64,000 nt of DNA from Streptomyces sp. Y2F8-2 (GTDB lineage: Bacteria; Actinomycetota; Actinomycetes; Streptomycetales; Streptomycetaceae): the NCBI RefSeq assembly GCF_014905555.1, contig NZ_BNGS01000006.1, positions 434,001 to 498,000 on the forward strand. Reading direction: 5' to 3'. The position numbers were made by a program, and so were the translations under genes. The notes beneath the pieces were generated by a model. The model worked only from the letters and a program-made list of their open reading frames with translations. It made no database searches and was not told the origin of the DNA. Positions 24,319-33,275 of this stretch are shown piece by piece (within the stretch, counting starts at the first letter, position 1; every line of letters starts with the position of its first letter).

Positions 24319-25605
24319 TCAGCGCCAGACGGCGCTGAAGTTGTCGAGCTGCGCCCAGGTGATGGCGTTGGTGGAGGTCCCGCCGAACAGGCGCAGCTGG
24401 CGGTCGGTGCCGGCCTCGGCCCGGGCGACGCAGTAGCCGCCGCTGTTGTTGCGCGGGACGTTGCAACGGGTCTCCATGCTCGGGGAGAGCGTGTCGGGCA
24501 GTGTGCCGATGACCGCGTCGGCGTTGAACGTGCCCTTGATCCCGCCGCTGAGCTGGAGCGTCGTGACGCCGCTGACGCTGATGAGCCGTCCCTTGGGGGC
24601 GTTCTGGTCGACGCTGACACCGGAGGCGAGGGGAATCGTCTGCCAGTCGGTGAGCACCTTGACGCCGTCGACCTCGGCTGCCCCGGACAGCGACACGATG
24701 GTGCAGGTGCGCGGCCCGGGGTCCTCGCAGGCGAAACCGAAGTGAAGGTAGGGCACATCGCCCACCACTTCCACGGTCATGCCCTCCGGCTCGCGCCATT
24801 CGAGGTCCGGCGCGGCGGTGATGAACTGCCGGTCCAGGACGTTCCCGGTGGCCCACTCGACAGCGGTGATGTAGGTGTTGCCCGGCGGAGGGTTGTGCGG
24901 AGTGCCGGGCGGGTTGACGGTGCTGTCGTAGTGCTCGCCGTCGAGCAGGTACAGAACGCCGCTGTGGGACGCGTACCCCTGGAAGACGCCCAGACCGGTG
25001 GGCTGGGCCAGGCGCTGGAGCGGCGTGAAGACGCCCGCCGCCGCCTGGGCCAGGTCGTACCGCTCGAAGTACATCGTGCCGCCGGTGCTGAACCGGACGA
25101 TGAGCTCATTGGCGCTGCGGTCGATGGTGGGGGTGACGCCGCGGGCGCCCGTCACGGGCGTGTACGGCGTGGTGTGCAGGGAGGACCCGTAGTCCAGGAC
25201 CGTCCCGCTCCGGAACTCGAAGTTGGTGATGGCGGTGCCGAAGCCCTCGTTGCTGCTGTTGGGCACGGATGCCGTCTCGGTCCACAGGCGGATGACGCCG
25301 CTGCGGTTCTCGACGCCGAGGTTGACGCCGTGGCCGAATCCCCGCAGATACATGTAACCGACGATCGCGCCCGACCGGTTGAGGCGCGTCACGCACATGT
25401 CTCCATGGGCGACCCGGTCGGCGCCGGAGACCGGTCCGGACTCCCCGCTGAGGGTCAGACCGCCCTCCATCACCTGGAGCACGAAGATGTCGCCGGACAC
25501 CGGGTCGATGCCGAACGACTGCATCACGGTGCTGTTCTTGAGCGGGCGCCGGTGGAGCAGCTTGCCCACCGGTCCCGCGATGTCTATCTGTCCTGCAACG
25601 GTCAC
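24319..25605 (-). CDS. TagC/phage-receptor-binding-like beta-propeller protein with C-terminal module
   Basis: 428 residues from GTG 25605 (VTVAGQIDIAGPVGKLLHRR), chosen for AAGGAGCGGCGTCC upstream. Residues ~20-300 look like a five-bladed propeller of the kind annotated 'teichoic acid biosynthesis protein C' or phage baseplate/receptor-binding protein: STVMQSFGIDPVSGDIFVLQ, GDMCVTRLNRSGAIVGYMYL, FGHGVNLGVE, WREPEGMTVEV. Residues ~330-428 form the module shared with the downstream gene. It has no signal peptide. Its place between the pigment cluster and the tRNA-Thr remnant suggests accessory DNA. Confidence 0.7.
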   Translation of the reverse strand: MTVAGQIDIAGPVGKLLHRRPLKNSTVMQSFGIDPVSGDIFVLQVMEGGLTLSGESGPVSGADRVAHGDMCVTRLNRSGAIVGYMYLRGFGHGVNLGVENRSGVIRLWTETASVPNSSNEGFGTAITNFEFRSGTVLDYGSSLHTTPYTPVTGARGVTPTIDRSANELIVRFSTGGTMYFERYDLAQAAAGVFTPLQRLAQPTGLGVFQGYASHSGVLYLLDGEHYDSTVNPPGTPHNPPPGNTYITAVEWATGNVLDRQFITAAPDLEWREPEGMTVEVVGDVPYLHFGFACEDPGPRTCTIVSLSGAAEVDGVKVLTDWQTIPLASGVSVDQNAPKGRLISVSGVTTLQLSGGIKGTFNADAVIGTLPDTLSPSMETRCNVPRNNSGGYCVARAEAGTDRQLRLFGGTSTNAITWAQLDNFSAVWR

Positions 25606-25800
25606 GGACGCCGCTCCTTCTCGCACGTTCCTGTGCTGTCATGTTCAGGGCCGCGCAAGTGTCGCATGATCATCGCGTTGAGCACGGAACCCCTCGGTCC
25701 GCTCCCGCTCACGCACCGCACACACAAACGGCCCCGGACAAGGAGGCCGAGGCCGACCGAGCACCTCCCCGGCAAGAAACCCCAGGTCAGCGCGGCGTGC

Positions 25801-25841
25801 AGAGCCCCCTGTCGGATTCGAACCGACGACCTTCGCTTTAC
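25801..25841 (-). repeat. Duplicated 3' end of tRNA-Thr (distal att copy)
   Basis: 41 bases identical to 27378-27418, which contain the 3' part of tRNA-Thr (acceptor, T-arm and the 3' half of the anticodon arm). Identity stops on both sides (C versus G before; CCAG versus CAAG after). Integrative elements that use tRNA 3' ends leave exactly such a fragment. Confidence 0.88.
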
Positions 25842-26083
25842 CAGTTCGTTCTCTGGATGGGGCGTCCTCGCGGAACGGGCCCTCGCGGCTGCCCGGTACT
25901 CCAGCGCAAGCCGTCGTTGTCCACCCTGGTTCGGCACCGTTGATGTCAGCCGGTGATGTCAGCCGGACGCCCTATGCGCTGATGGGCAGCGCTCTCGCCC
26001 GCTCCCGCGCTTTGCCGCGTGTCTTCCCCTCTCCGTTCCGTCCGACCGGGGCGCCGCACAGGCGAAAGGTGCACATTGGACAT

Positions 26084-27262
26084 ATGCATCTTGGCCAGCG
26101 GTTCGCCGTCACATGGCAGCGGTGGCACGCCACCCGGGCATTGGTGCTGCTCCCCATCGGGTTGATCGTCACGATCACAGTCGTGGACATCCAGACCCCA
26201 GAAACCGTCCACCTCGGTCCGCTGCTGGTCGTAGCCCCTGCCATCACTGTGGCGATGGGTGGGGTCTGGCTGACCGGGCTGATCGGCATACTGGCGGTGG
26301 TGGCTCAGGTGGTCATCGCCGTTTTCCACGGAGGACTGACCACGCCCAACCACATCTCCCAGATCATCGGGCTCGCAATCCTCTCGATGTTGGCCGTGAT
26401 CGTCTGCCTGGTGCGTGACCGGCGCAGGGCTGAGCTCGCACAGGTACGGTCCGTTTCCGAGGCCGCGCAGCGGGCGCTGCTACGCCCGCTGCCCCGCCGG
26501 CTGGGCACCTTGCACCTCTCGTGCACGTACCTGGCCGCCGCGAAAGAAGCCCGTATCGGCGGTGACCTGTACGCCGTGGCCCGCACCGGCAACCTCACTC
26601 GCGCGCTCATCGGCGACGTCAGGGGGAAGGGACTGAACGCAGTGGGTGAGGCGGCTGCGCTGATGGGCGCATTCCAGGAGGCCGCTCACCAGCACGCCAC
26701 ACTGCCGGCGCTCGCCAACGCCCTGGACCGCAGTGCGTGCCGCTACTCCGCCCAGTTCCTCGGGGCGGACGACGAGGCTGAGGAGCACTTCATCACCGCG
26801 CTGCTGCTGGAGATCCCCGACCATGGCTCTGTGGCGCGCTTGACGTACTGCGGGCACCCGCCGCCCCTGCTGATCAGCCGGGGGCAGGTGACGAGTGTCC
26901 CGTTCTCCGCAGCGCCGCCCCTGGGCCTGTGCGGGCTGACGCAGGACATTCGCATTTCTCACACGTTCCCGTTCGAGGCCGGTGACACGCTCCTGCTGTA
27001 CACCGACGGTCTCTCGGAGGCCCGCGACAGCAGCGGCGTTTTTTACCCCCTGGAAGAGCGACTCGCCCAGTGGGCCAAGTGCCATCCCGACACGCTCCTT
27101 GAGTGCCTCCAGCACGACCTCCTGGCCCACACCGGCGGGGCCCTCCGCGACGATGCCGCCATGCTCGCCGTACGACGAACGGCAACAACGCACGCCGGAC
27201 ACCTCGGCGGCGCGCTGGTAGGCAGCGATGGCCGCCCGATGGCTGACCTGAACCGCCGCTAG
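26084..27262 (+). CDS. Membrane-anchored SpoIIE/RsbU-type PP2C phosphatase
   Basis: 392 residues from ATG 26084 (MHLGQRFAVTWQRWHATRAL). Upstream in-frame codons down to 25940 lack a good ribosome site. Three hydrophobic helices (ALVLLPIGLIVTITVV, LLVVAPAITVAMGGVWLTGL, ILAVVAQVVIAVF/IIGLAILSMLAVIVCLV) precede a cytoplasmic SpoIIE domain: KEARIGGDLYAVARTGNLTR, ALIGDVRGKGLNAVGEAAAL, FITALLLEIPDHG, TYCGHPPPLL, TLLLYTDGLSEARDSSG and LRDDAAMLAVRR. These metal ligands are complete, so it should be active, probably on an anti-sigma-factor antagonist. It is the sole cargo between the two tRNA-Thr repeats. Confidence 0.85.
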   Translation: MHLGQRFAVTWQRWHATRALVLLPIGLIVTITVVDIQTPETVHLGPLLVVAPAITVAMGGVWLTGLIGILAVVAQVVIAVFHGGLTTPNHISQIIGLAILSMLAVIVCLVRDRRRAELAQVRSVSEAAQRALLRPLPRRLGTLHLSCTYLAAAKEARIGGDLYAVARTGNLTRALIGDVRGKGLNAVGEAAALMGAFQEAAHQHATLPALANALDRSACRYSAQFLGADDEAEEHFITALLLEIPDHGSVARLTYCGHPPPLLISRGQVTSVPFSAAPPLGLCGLTQDIRISHTFPFEAGDTLLLYTDGLSEARDSSGVFYPLEERLAQWAKCHPDTLLECLQHDLLAHTGGALRDDAAMLAVRRTATTHAGHLGGALVGSDGRPMADLNRR

Positions 27263-27327
27263 CAGTCTGGCCGGCTCCCATCCCGTCCGCCGTCGACCCA
27301 CACGTCTCTGATGTCACCCGTGGATGT

Positions 27328-27363
27328 CGAACGCCCCGGACCGATCATCGGCCGGGGCGTTCG
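27328..27363. terminator. Terminator between the phosphatase gene and tRNA-Thr
   Basis: CGAACGCCCCGG (27328-27339) pairs perfectly with CCGGGGCGTTCG (27352-27363). It serves the convergent phosphatase gene (+) and tRNA gene (-). Confidence 0.75.
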
Positions 27364-27379
27364 TGCTGTTCAGCGAGAG

Positions 27380-27453
27380 AGCCCCCTGTCGGATTCGAAC
27401 CGACGACCTTCGCTTTACAAGAGCGGCGCTCTGACCAGCTGAGCTAAGGAGGC
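27380..27453 (-). tRNA. tRNA-Thr (anticodon UGU)
   Basis: The cloverleaf folds on the minus strand: acceptor GCCTCCT/AGGGGGC, D-stem GCTC/GAGC, anticodon loop CTTGTAA with UGU, T-stem GTCGG/CCGAC with loop TTCGAAT, and discriminator T. CCA is not encoded. Four of five anticodon-stem pairs are normal. The 27:43 pair is C-A. The 3' half is duplicated at 25801-25841. Confidence 0.95.
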
Positions 27454-27700
27454 ATGCGCAGGGTGAGGCAAGTATGCCCATGCGCGCTCGTGCAGTGTAC
27501 CCAGATCCCGGCCGAGCCCTGTCGAAAATTTCCGCGAAGTTCACATGCCCCGAGGTACTGACAGCCGGGCGAACGCCGGGTACCGTCTCGGTCCAGTTCA
27601 CTCTTGTGGACTACACCACAACGGAACCCCCGTAGTGGCAACCACCTTCCTACTCGGATCGTCCGGCACGTTCCTGCCGGTAGAAGGGGGCCCATTCACC

Positions 27701-28789
<1,089 letters not shown>

Positions 28790-28822
28790 CCCGACGACCT
28801 CGGCTTATTCACCCAGGTTGAC

Positions 28823-28858
28823 GAAGAGGGCCCCGCAGCAGGCTGCGGGGCCCTCTTC
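28823..28858 (+). terminator. Strong msiK terminator
   Basis: A perfect 16-bp stem, GAAGAGGGCCCCGCAG with CTGCGGGGCCCTCTTC, closes a CAGG tetraloop 33 bp after the msiK stop. Confidence 0.9.
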
Positions 28859-28995
28859 GCTGTCGCCAAATACCCCGGCATACGGGGCATTTCGATGGGC
28901 CACGTCAACCCGTTACCCAGAAATCAGCACTTTCCCATCACCCGAACCGGTGACTAAATGTCGCCAAATCACTACGGGGCGCTACCCTCACTCGC

Positions 28996-29439
28996 GTGAA
29001 GCACACCACTACTCCACAGGGACGGCGCGGCCGGGGCCCCGCCCGCCGGATCGGCCGCACTCTCGCCCTCGTTCTGCCCGTCGTCCTGGTGCTGTCCGGG
29101 ACGCTGGCGGTGACCCGCGTCAACTGGTCGGGCGGCTCCAACTCGGTGCTCGCCGCCTCCTCCGAAGACGTCTCCACACGGGCGTCCTCCCGGGCCCCGC
29201 AGGACGTGCTGCGCGACGAGCTCCTGCTGGAACTGCAGGAGAAGAACCCGGGTACCGCCCTCACCCACCTCCAGGAGGCCGTCAACGGCCGCCCGTCGCT
29301 GGCGAAGCACTGCGCGTCCATCGCCAGGGCGCTGGGCCGTGCCGCGGTCCGCGTGTACGGGCCGTCGCGGGCCCAGGCCTACGCCCGGCCGGTCTGCGAC
29401 ACGTCCTTCGCCTCGGGCGTGGCGGGCGGCCGCGGCTGA
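28996..29439 (+). CDS. Conserved hypothetical membrane-anchored/exported protein
   Basis: 147 residues from GTG. The basic N-terminus MKHTTTPQGRRGRGPARRIG leads into one hydrophobic segment (LALVLPVVLVLSGTLAVT, residues ~23-40), so the rest is probably outside the membrane. The extracytoplasmic part (DELLLELQEKNPGTALTHLQ, RPSLAKHCASIARALGRAAV) is alpha-helical and has two Cys (HCASI, PVCDTS) that could form a disulphide. I do not recognise a family. It ends 43 bp before the nucleotidyltransferase, possibly co-transcribed. Confidence 0.65.
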   Translation: MKHTTTPQGRRGRGPARRIGRTLALVLPVVLVLSGTLAVTRVNWSGGSNSVLAASSEDVSTRASSRAPQDVLRDELLLELQEKNPGTALTHLQEAVNGRPSLAKHCASIARALGRAAVRVYGPSRAQAYARPVCDTSFASGVAGGRG

Positions 29440-29482
29440 GGGCCCGGCCGGGGCGGGGCGCGAGGCGACGTACAGTTCGGTC

Positions 29483-30214
29483 ATGACCGATCCGAACGCC
29501 GCCTCGCGCCCCGTTCAAGCCGTTGTCCTGGCCGGGGGCCAGGGCTCCCGGCTGCGTCCGTACACCGATGACCGGCCCAAGCCGATGGTGGAGATCCCGG
29601 GCACCGGGACTCCGATCATCGGCCACCAGCTCGCCTGGCTCGCCGAGGAGGGCGTCACGGACGTCGTGGTCTCCTGCGGCCACCTCGCCGAGGTCCTGCA
29701 GAACTGGCTGGCCTCCGCCGACCTGCCGCTGCGCGTCACGACGGTGGTGGAGTCGGAGCCCCTCGGCCGCGGCGGCGGCCTGCGGTACGCCGCGGAGCAC
29801 CTGCCGCACCCCGACAAGCCGTGGTATGCGGCGAACGGTGACATCTGGACCCGGTTCTCGCTGCGCGACATGGCGGACTTCCACACCGAGCGCGACGCGG
29901 TCGCCACACTGGCGCTGGCGCGGCCGCGCATCCCGTGGGGCGCGGTGCAGACGGACGGCTTCGGCCACGTCACGGACTTCATCGAGTCCCCGCCGTCGAC
30001 GTTCGAGATCAACGCGGGCGTCTACGTCTTCTCCGCCGAGTTCGCCAAGATGCTCCCGGAGCGGGGCGACCACGAGCGTACGACGTTCCCCCGCCTGGCC
30101 CGCGAACACCGCCTGGCGGGCTTCCCGATCCCGCAGGGCGCGTACTGGCGGGCGATCGACACGGCGAAGGACCTCACGGAAGCGGCAAAGGAGCTGGCAG
30201 CCCAGGGCCGCTGA
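29483..30214 (+). CDS. NDP-sugar pyrophosphorylase-like nucleotidyltransferase
   Basis: 243 residues from ATG 29483. The nucleotide-binding signature VQAVVLAGGQGSRLRPYTDD (GGxGxRLxP) and RPKPMVEI are followed by GHLAEVLQNWLASADLPLRV, sugar-loop ESEPLGRGGGLRYAAEHLP and YAANGDIWTRFSL (metal Asp in NGD). It lacks a C-terminal left-handed beta-helix, so it is a stand-alone domain like mannose- or N-acetylmuramate-1-phosphate transferases. It probably activates a sugar-1-phosphate for glycan synthesis. The particular sugar is not determined. Confidence 0.85.
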   Translation: MTDPNAASRPVQAVVLAGGQGSRLRPYTDDRPKPMVEIPGTGTPIIGHQLAWLAEEGVTDVVVSCGHLAEVLQNWLASADLPLRVTTVVESEPLGRGGGLRYAAEHLPHPDKPWYAANGDIWTRFSLRDMADFHTERDAVATLALARPRIPWGAVQTDGFGHVTDFIESPPSTFEINAGVYVFSAEFAKMLPERGDHERTTFPRLAREHRLAGFPIPQGAYWRAIDTAKDLTEAAKELAAQGR

Positions 30215-30235
30215 CGCTGCGGCAGGGATCCACAC

Positions 30236-30318
30236 CTCCTCCCGCACACGCCTGCTCCCACACACGCCTCCTCCCACACGCCTGCTCCCACACGCCTGCT
30301 CCCACACGCCTGCTCCCA
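30236..30318. repeat. Tandem 14-bp minisatellite (CTCCCACACGCCTG)
   Basis: About five to six copies of the 14-mer with small variants (CTCCCACACACGCCTC, CTCCCGCACACGCCTG) stand between the nucleotidyltransferase gene and its terminator. The last three copies are identical. No reading frame with protein character covers them. Confidence 0.9.
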
Positions 30319-30357
30319 CACGAAGGGGCCCGCACACCATGTGCGGGCCCCTTCGTG
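30319..30357. terminator. Bidirectional 18-bp perfect hairpin
   Basis: CACGAAGGGGCCCGCACA (30319-30336) pairs perfectly with TGTGCGGGCCCCTTCGTG (30340-30357) around a three-base loop. It lies between the convergent nucleotidyltransferase (+) and DoxX (-) genes and its left edge abuts the 14-mer array. Confidence 0.9.
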
Positions 30358-30370
30358 CGGGAACGTCGGG

Positions 30371-32065
30371 CTACCCCAGCAGACCGCCCACCAGGTGGTC
30401 GGAGCCGCCGGAACTGCTGCCGCCGCCTCCCCCTGTGCCGCCCGTCGAGCCGCCGGTCGGGCCTGCTGAGCCCGTGCCGCCCGACGAGGAGGGGCCCGCG
30501 CTGGTGCCGGGGGCGCGCCCGGACGGGGACGAGTGGCGGTGCGGGGCCTGACCCACGCTGCCCTGGGTCTGGCTCGGCTGGCCGCCCGTGACCGAGCCGG
30601 TCGCGCCCGCCGTGGCCGGCGTCCTGGCCGTGCTCGACGGCGACGAGGTCGTGCCCTGGGTCGTCGGCGGTTGCGAGGCCGAGGGGCTCGCCTTGTGCTG
30701 CCGTGCGCCCGGCGTCCCGGGCAGCGGTGAACCCGGCAGTTCGTTGCGCGGCGCCTCTCCGGGCCCGGGCACGACCACACGGTCCGCGTCCCGCACCGCC
30801 CCGCCGAGCAGCGAGCCGACCAGCAGCGTCACCCCGGTCACCAGCCCCGTCACCACGGCGCCCCGGCGCAGCACGTACTGCCGCAGCTCCCAGATGTCCG
30901 CCCGCGGCCCGAGCCGGCGCCACGCGCTCCCCGCCAGACGGCCGTCCACGGAGTACACCGGCGCCCCCGCGATGACCAGGGGCGACCAGGCGGCGAGGTA
31001 GATGATGTCGGGCGCGTCGTATCCGGGGGTGGTCCGCCAGCTCACCGTCACGATCAGAGCCGCCGACAGCAGCGCCCCGGCCGCCGCCGCGACCCGCTGC
31101 CACAGCCCGAGGACGGTCAGCACGCCCACGATCACCTGGAGGAAGGCGATGACCAGGCCGGTGCCGACGGGGTGGTGGAGCGCGAACTGCCGCAGCGGCT
31201 CGGCGACTTGCCAGGGGTGCAGAGTGTTCAGCCAGGTGACCATGGACCCCCGTTTGCCGCCGTCGAAGTAGAGGGGGTCGCAGAGCTTGCCCATGCCGGC
31301 GTAGGCGGAGATGGAGCCGAGGAAGATGCGCAACGGCAGCAGCACCACGCCGAGGTTCATCCGGCGCCCGGGGTAGTAGGCGTGCCGTACGTGGTCGCCG
31401 CCGTGGCGCCTGCTCCGCGGCCCGTTCGCGAGCTCCTCGGTGCGCGCCGCGTCCGCGAACTCGCCGTCCCGGTAGGACGGTTCGTCGTAGGCGTGCCTGT
31501 GCCCGTCGTACGCGACGTCGTCGTACGCGCTCCCCACGCTCCGCATCGGCGGCAGCAGCCGGGTCTCCCCGGCCAGCGGACCGCGCTGGGCACCGACGAC
31601 CGGCGTCTGAAGCGTCTGTGCGGTCAGGTGGTCGTCGTAGCCGCCGGTGCCCGCCAGGCCGTCCAGTCCGACGCGCGGGATGACCTGGGTCGCGCCCGGG
31701 TCGCCGCCCGCCTCCTCGCCGTGCGCCACGCTCGACGTCCGTACGGCCTGGAGCAGCCGGTGTGCGCCGGTGTCGTCGGGCGCCGACTTACCGCTCCAGA
31801 CGACGGGCCGACGGCGGCCGGCCTGCCCCGCCGTGCCGGCGACGGGCATGCGCGCGACGTCCTGCGCGCCGCCGACCTGCCGGGCGACCCGCGGGTACTG
31901 GGCGCGGCGCGCCGACGCACCCAACTGCACGCGGAAACTCGCATGATTGACGATGACCTGCGCCGGGTCGCTCGGCACCTTCACCATGCTCAGCGCGGGA
32001 GCGTCGTCGAACCCGGACGACCGGTCCCCCGTGGGTGTGCGGCGTGTTCTGGTCTCCACACTCAT
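30371..32065 (-). CDS. DoxX-family integral membrane protein with long disordered ends
   Basis: 564 residues. The first ~230 are hydrophilic and Gly/Arg-rich without recognised domain. Residues ~235-390 carry the DoxX core: MNLGVVLLPLRIFLGSISAY, AYAGMGKLCDPLYF, GTGLVIAFLQVIVGVLTVLG, AAAGALLSAALIVTVSW and PDIIYLAAWSPLVIAGAP, about four membrane helices. A further helix (VVTGLVTGVTLLVGSLLGGA) precedes a ~130-residue Ser/Gly/Pro/Thr tail, probably outside the membrane. DoxX proteins are linked to redox homeostasis and membrane oxidoreductase complexes, but this member has no known partner nearby. Confidence 0.8.
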   Translation of the reverse strand: MSVETRTRRTPTGDRSSGFDDAPALSMVKVPSDPAQVIVNHASFRVQLGASARRAQYPRVARQVGGAQDVARMPVAGTAGQAGRRRPVVWSGKSAPDDTGAHRLLQAVRTSSVAHGEEAGGDPGATQVIPRVGLDGLAGTGGYDDHLTAQTLQTPVVGAQRGPLAGETRLLPPMRSVGSAYDDVAYDGHRHAYDEPSYRDGEFADAARTEELANGPRSRRHGGDHVRHAYYPGRRMNLGVVLLPLRIFLGSISAYAGMGKLCDPLYFDGGKRGSMVTWLNTLHPWQVAEPLRQFALHHPVGTGLVIAFLQVIVGVLTVLGLWQRVAAAAGALLSAALIVTVSWRTTPGYDAPDIIYLAAWSPLVIAGAPVYSVDGRLAGSAWRRLGPRADIWELRQYVLRRGAVVTGLVTGVTLLVGSLLGGAVRDADRVVVPGPGEAPRNELPGSPLPGTPGARQHKASPSASQPPTTQGTTSSPSSTARTPATAGATGSVTGGQPSQTQGSVGQAPHRHSSPSGRAPGTSAGPSSSGGTGSAGPTGGSTGGTGGGGGSSSGGSDHLVGGLLG

Positions 32066-32205
32066 CTAACCGAGTGACGTGTGGTTAGGACACTGCTTTG
32101 ACTCCGCGGATCTGTCCGGACCCCGTCAAGCTTGCCCTGTACGACCGAATTCCCCCGTACGAGCGAGGATGCGAACGTCTGTCCGCACCCTCCGGCCCGT
32201 TGGTG

Positions 32206-33144
32206 TCACGCACGTCGGCGGGCCGCCTCGTACAGCACGATCCCGGCCGCCACACCGGCGTTGAGCGACTCGGCGCCGCCCGGCATCGGGATCCGCACCC
32301 GGAGGTCGCACGTCTCGCCGACCAGCCGCGACAGTCCCTTGCCCTCGCTGCCGACGACCACGACGACCGGCCCCTCCAGCGCGTCCAGCTCACCGAGTTC
32401 GACGTCCCCGTCGGCGGCGAGCCCGACGACCGTGATACCGGCCTTCTTGTACGCCTCCAGGGCGCGCGTCAGGTTGGTGGCGCGGGCGACGGGCGTACGG
32501 GCGGCCGTACCGGCGGAGGTCTTCCACGCACCGGCGGTCATCCCGGCCGCGCGCCGCTCGGGCACGACCACCCCGTGCCCGCCGAAGGCGGAGACGGAAC
32601 GGACCACGGCGCCGAGGTTCCGCGGGTCGGTGACACCGTCGAGGGCGACGATCAGCGGGTCCTCGCCCTCGTCGTAGGCGGCGTCGGTGAGGTCCTCCGG
32701 GTGCGCGTACTCGTACGGCGGGACCTGGAGGACGAGACCCTGGTGGTTGAGCCCGTTCGTCATCCGGTCCAGCTCGGGGCGGGGCGCCTCCATGAGGTTG
32801 ATGCCGCCGCGCTCGGCCGCGAGCTGCAGCGCCTCGCGCACGCGCTCGTCGTTGTCGATGAACTGCTGGACGTAGAGCGTGGAGGCGGGCACGCCCTCGC
32901 GCAGCGCCTCGACGACCGGGTTGCGCCCGACGACCAGCTCGGAGGAGGACTTCCCGCCCGTACGACGCTGCGGGCGCCCCTGCGTGCGGCGCACCTTCGC
33001 CTGTGCGGCGCGCTGCTTGGCGTGTCCCTTGCGCATCTCGGCGGGCGGAGTCGGGCCCTTGCCCTCCAGGCCCCGGCGTCGCTTGCCGCCGCTGCCGACC
33101 TGCGCGCCCTTCTTGCCGGACATGCGGCGGTTGTTCGCGGCCAT
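32206..33144 (-). CDS. rlmB: 23S rRNA (guanosine(2251)-2'-O)-methyltransferase RlmB (SpoU/TrmH family)
   Basis: 312 residues. A very basic N-terminal extension (~65 residues, GKKGAQVGSGGKRRRGLEGK) precedes the substrate domain (LVVGRNPVVEALREGVPAST). The SPOUT catalytic domain follows with motif 1 ALDGVTDPRNLGAVVRSVSA, motif 2 VVVVVGSEGKGLSRL and motif 3 IPMPGGAESLNAGVAAGIVL, which form the knotted SAM site. It methylates the ribose of a 23S rRNA guanosine. The basic extension is common in actinobacteria. It lies 131 bp downstream of cysS on the same strand. Confidence 0.92.
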   Translation of the reverse strand: MAANNRRMSGKKGAQVGSGGKRRRGLEGKGPTPPAEMRKGHAKQRAAQAKVRRTQGRPQRRTGGKSSSELVVGRNPVVEALREGVPASTLYVQQFIDNDERVREALQLAAERGGINLMEAPRPELDRMTNGLNHQGLVLQVPPYEYAHPEDLTDAAYDEGEDPLIVALDGVTDPRNLGAVVRSVSAFGGHGVVVPERRAAGMTAGAWKTSAGTAARTPVARATNLTRALEAYKKAGITVVGLAADGDVELGELDALEGPVVVVVGSEGKGLSRLVGETCDLRVRIPMPGGAESLNAGVAAGIVLYEAARRRA

Positions 33145-33159
33145 GACCTACCTGTCTCT

Positions 33160-33190
33160 TGAAGCGTTCGTATCTGTTGAAGCGTTCGTA
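33160..33190. repeat. Direct repeat TTGAAGCGTTCGTA plus CGTACGT tract
   Basis: TGAAGCGTTCGTA occurs at 33160-33172 and 33178-33190 (18-bp period), followed by several overlapping GTAC/ACGT motifs (cgtacgtacgtccagtacgt). It sits in the cysS-rlmB gap just before the rlmB start, so it forms part of the rlmB leader. Confidence 0.7.
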
Positions 33191-33275
33191 CGTACGTCCA
33201 GTACGTCTCTACGTCTATGCAGTGTGCCGCCCGGAGGGCCGGGCGGCACAATCGATCATCGGATCGGCGGTGGGA

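Larger units (their letters stand above)
25801..27418. mobile_element. Remnant of a tRNA-Thr-targeted integrative element or islet
   Basis: Bounded by the 41-bp direct repeat of the tRNA-Thr 3' end. The tRNA faces left, so an inserted element would lie on its left side, as this segment does. The 1.6 kb contain only a SpoIIE-type phosphatase gene and no integrase, so it is a deletion remnant or a passive islet. The protein-like frames that read across both tRNA copies are artefacts of the tRNA sequence. Confidence 0.6.

Noticed and set aside
25602..25937. A leftward frame containing LVKRRSSVRIRQGAL
   Set aside because: This peptide is the familiar mistranslation of a tRNA 3' half. The DNA is the duplicated tRNA-Thr end.
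27314..27601. A leftward frame with the same RSSVRIRQGAL string
   Set aside because: It reads across the intact tRNA-Thr gene and is not a protein.
14156..27700. A contractile injection system, which I recall near this position in S. coelicolor
   Set aside because: No sheath, baseplate or AAA-ATPase genes are present. The TagC-like propeller alone is not enough to call one.
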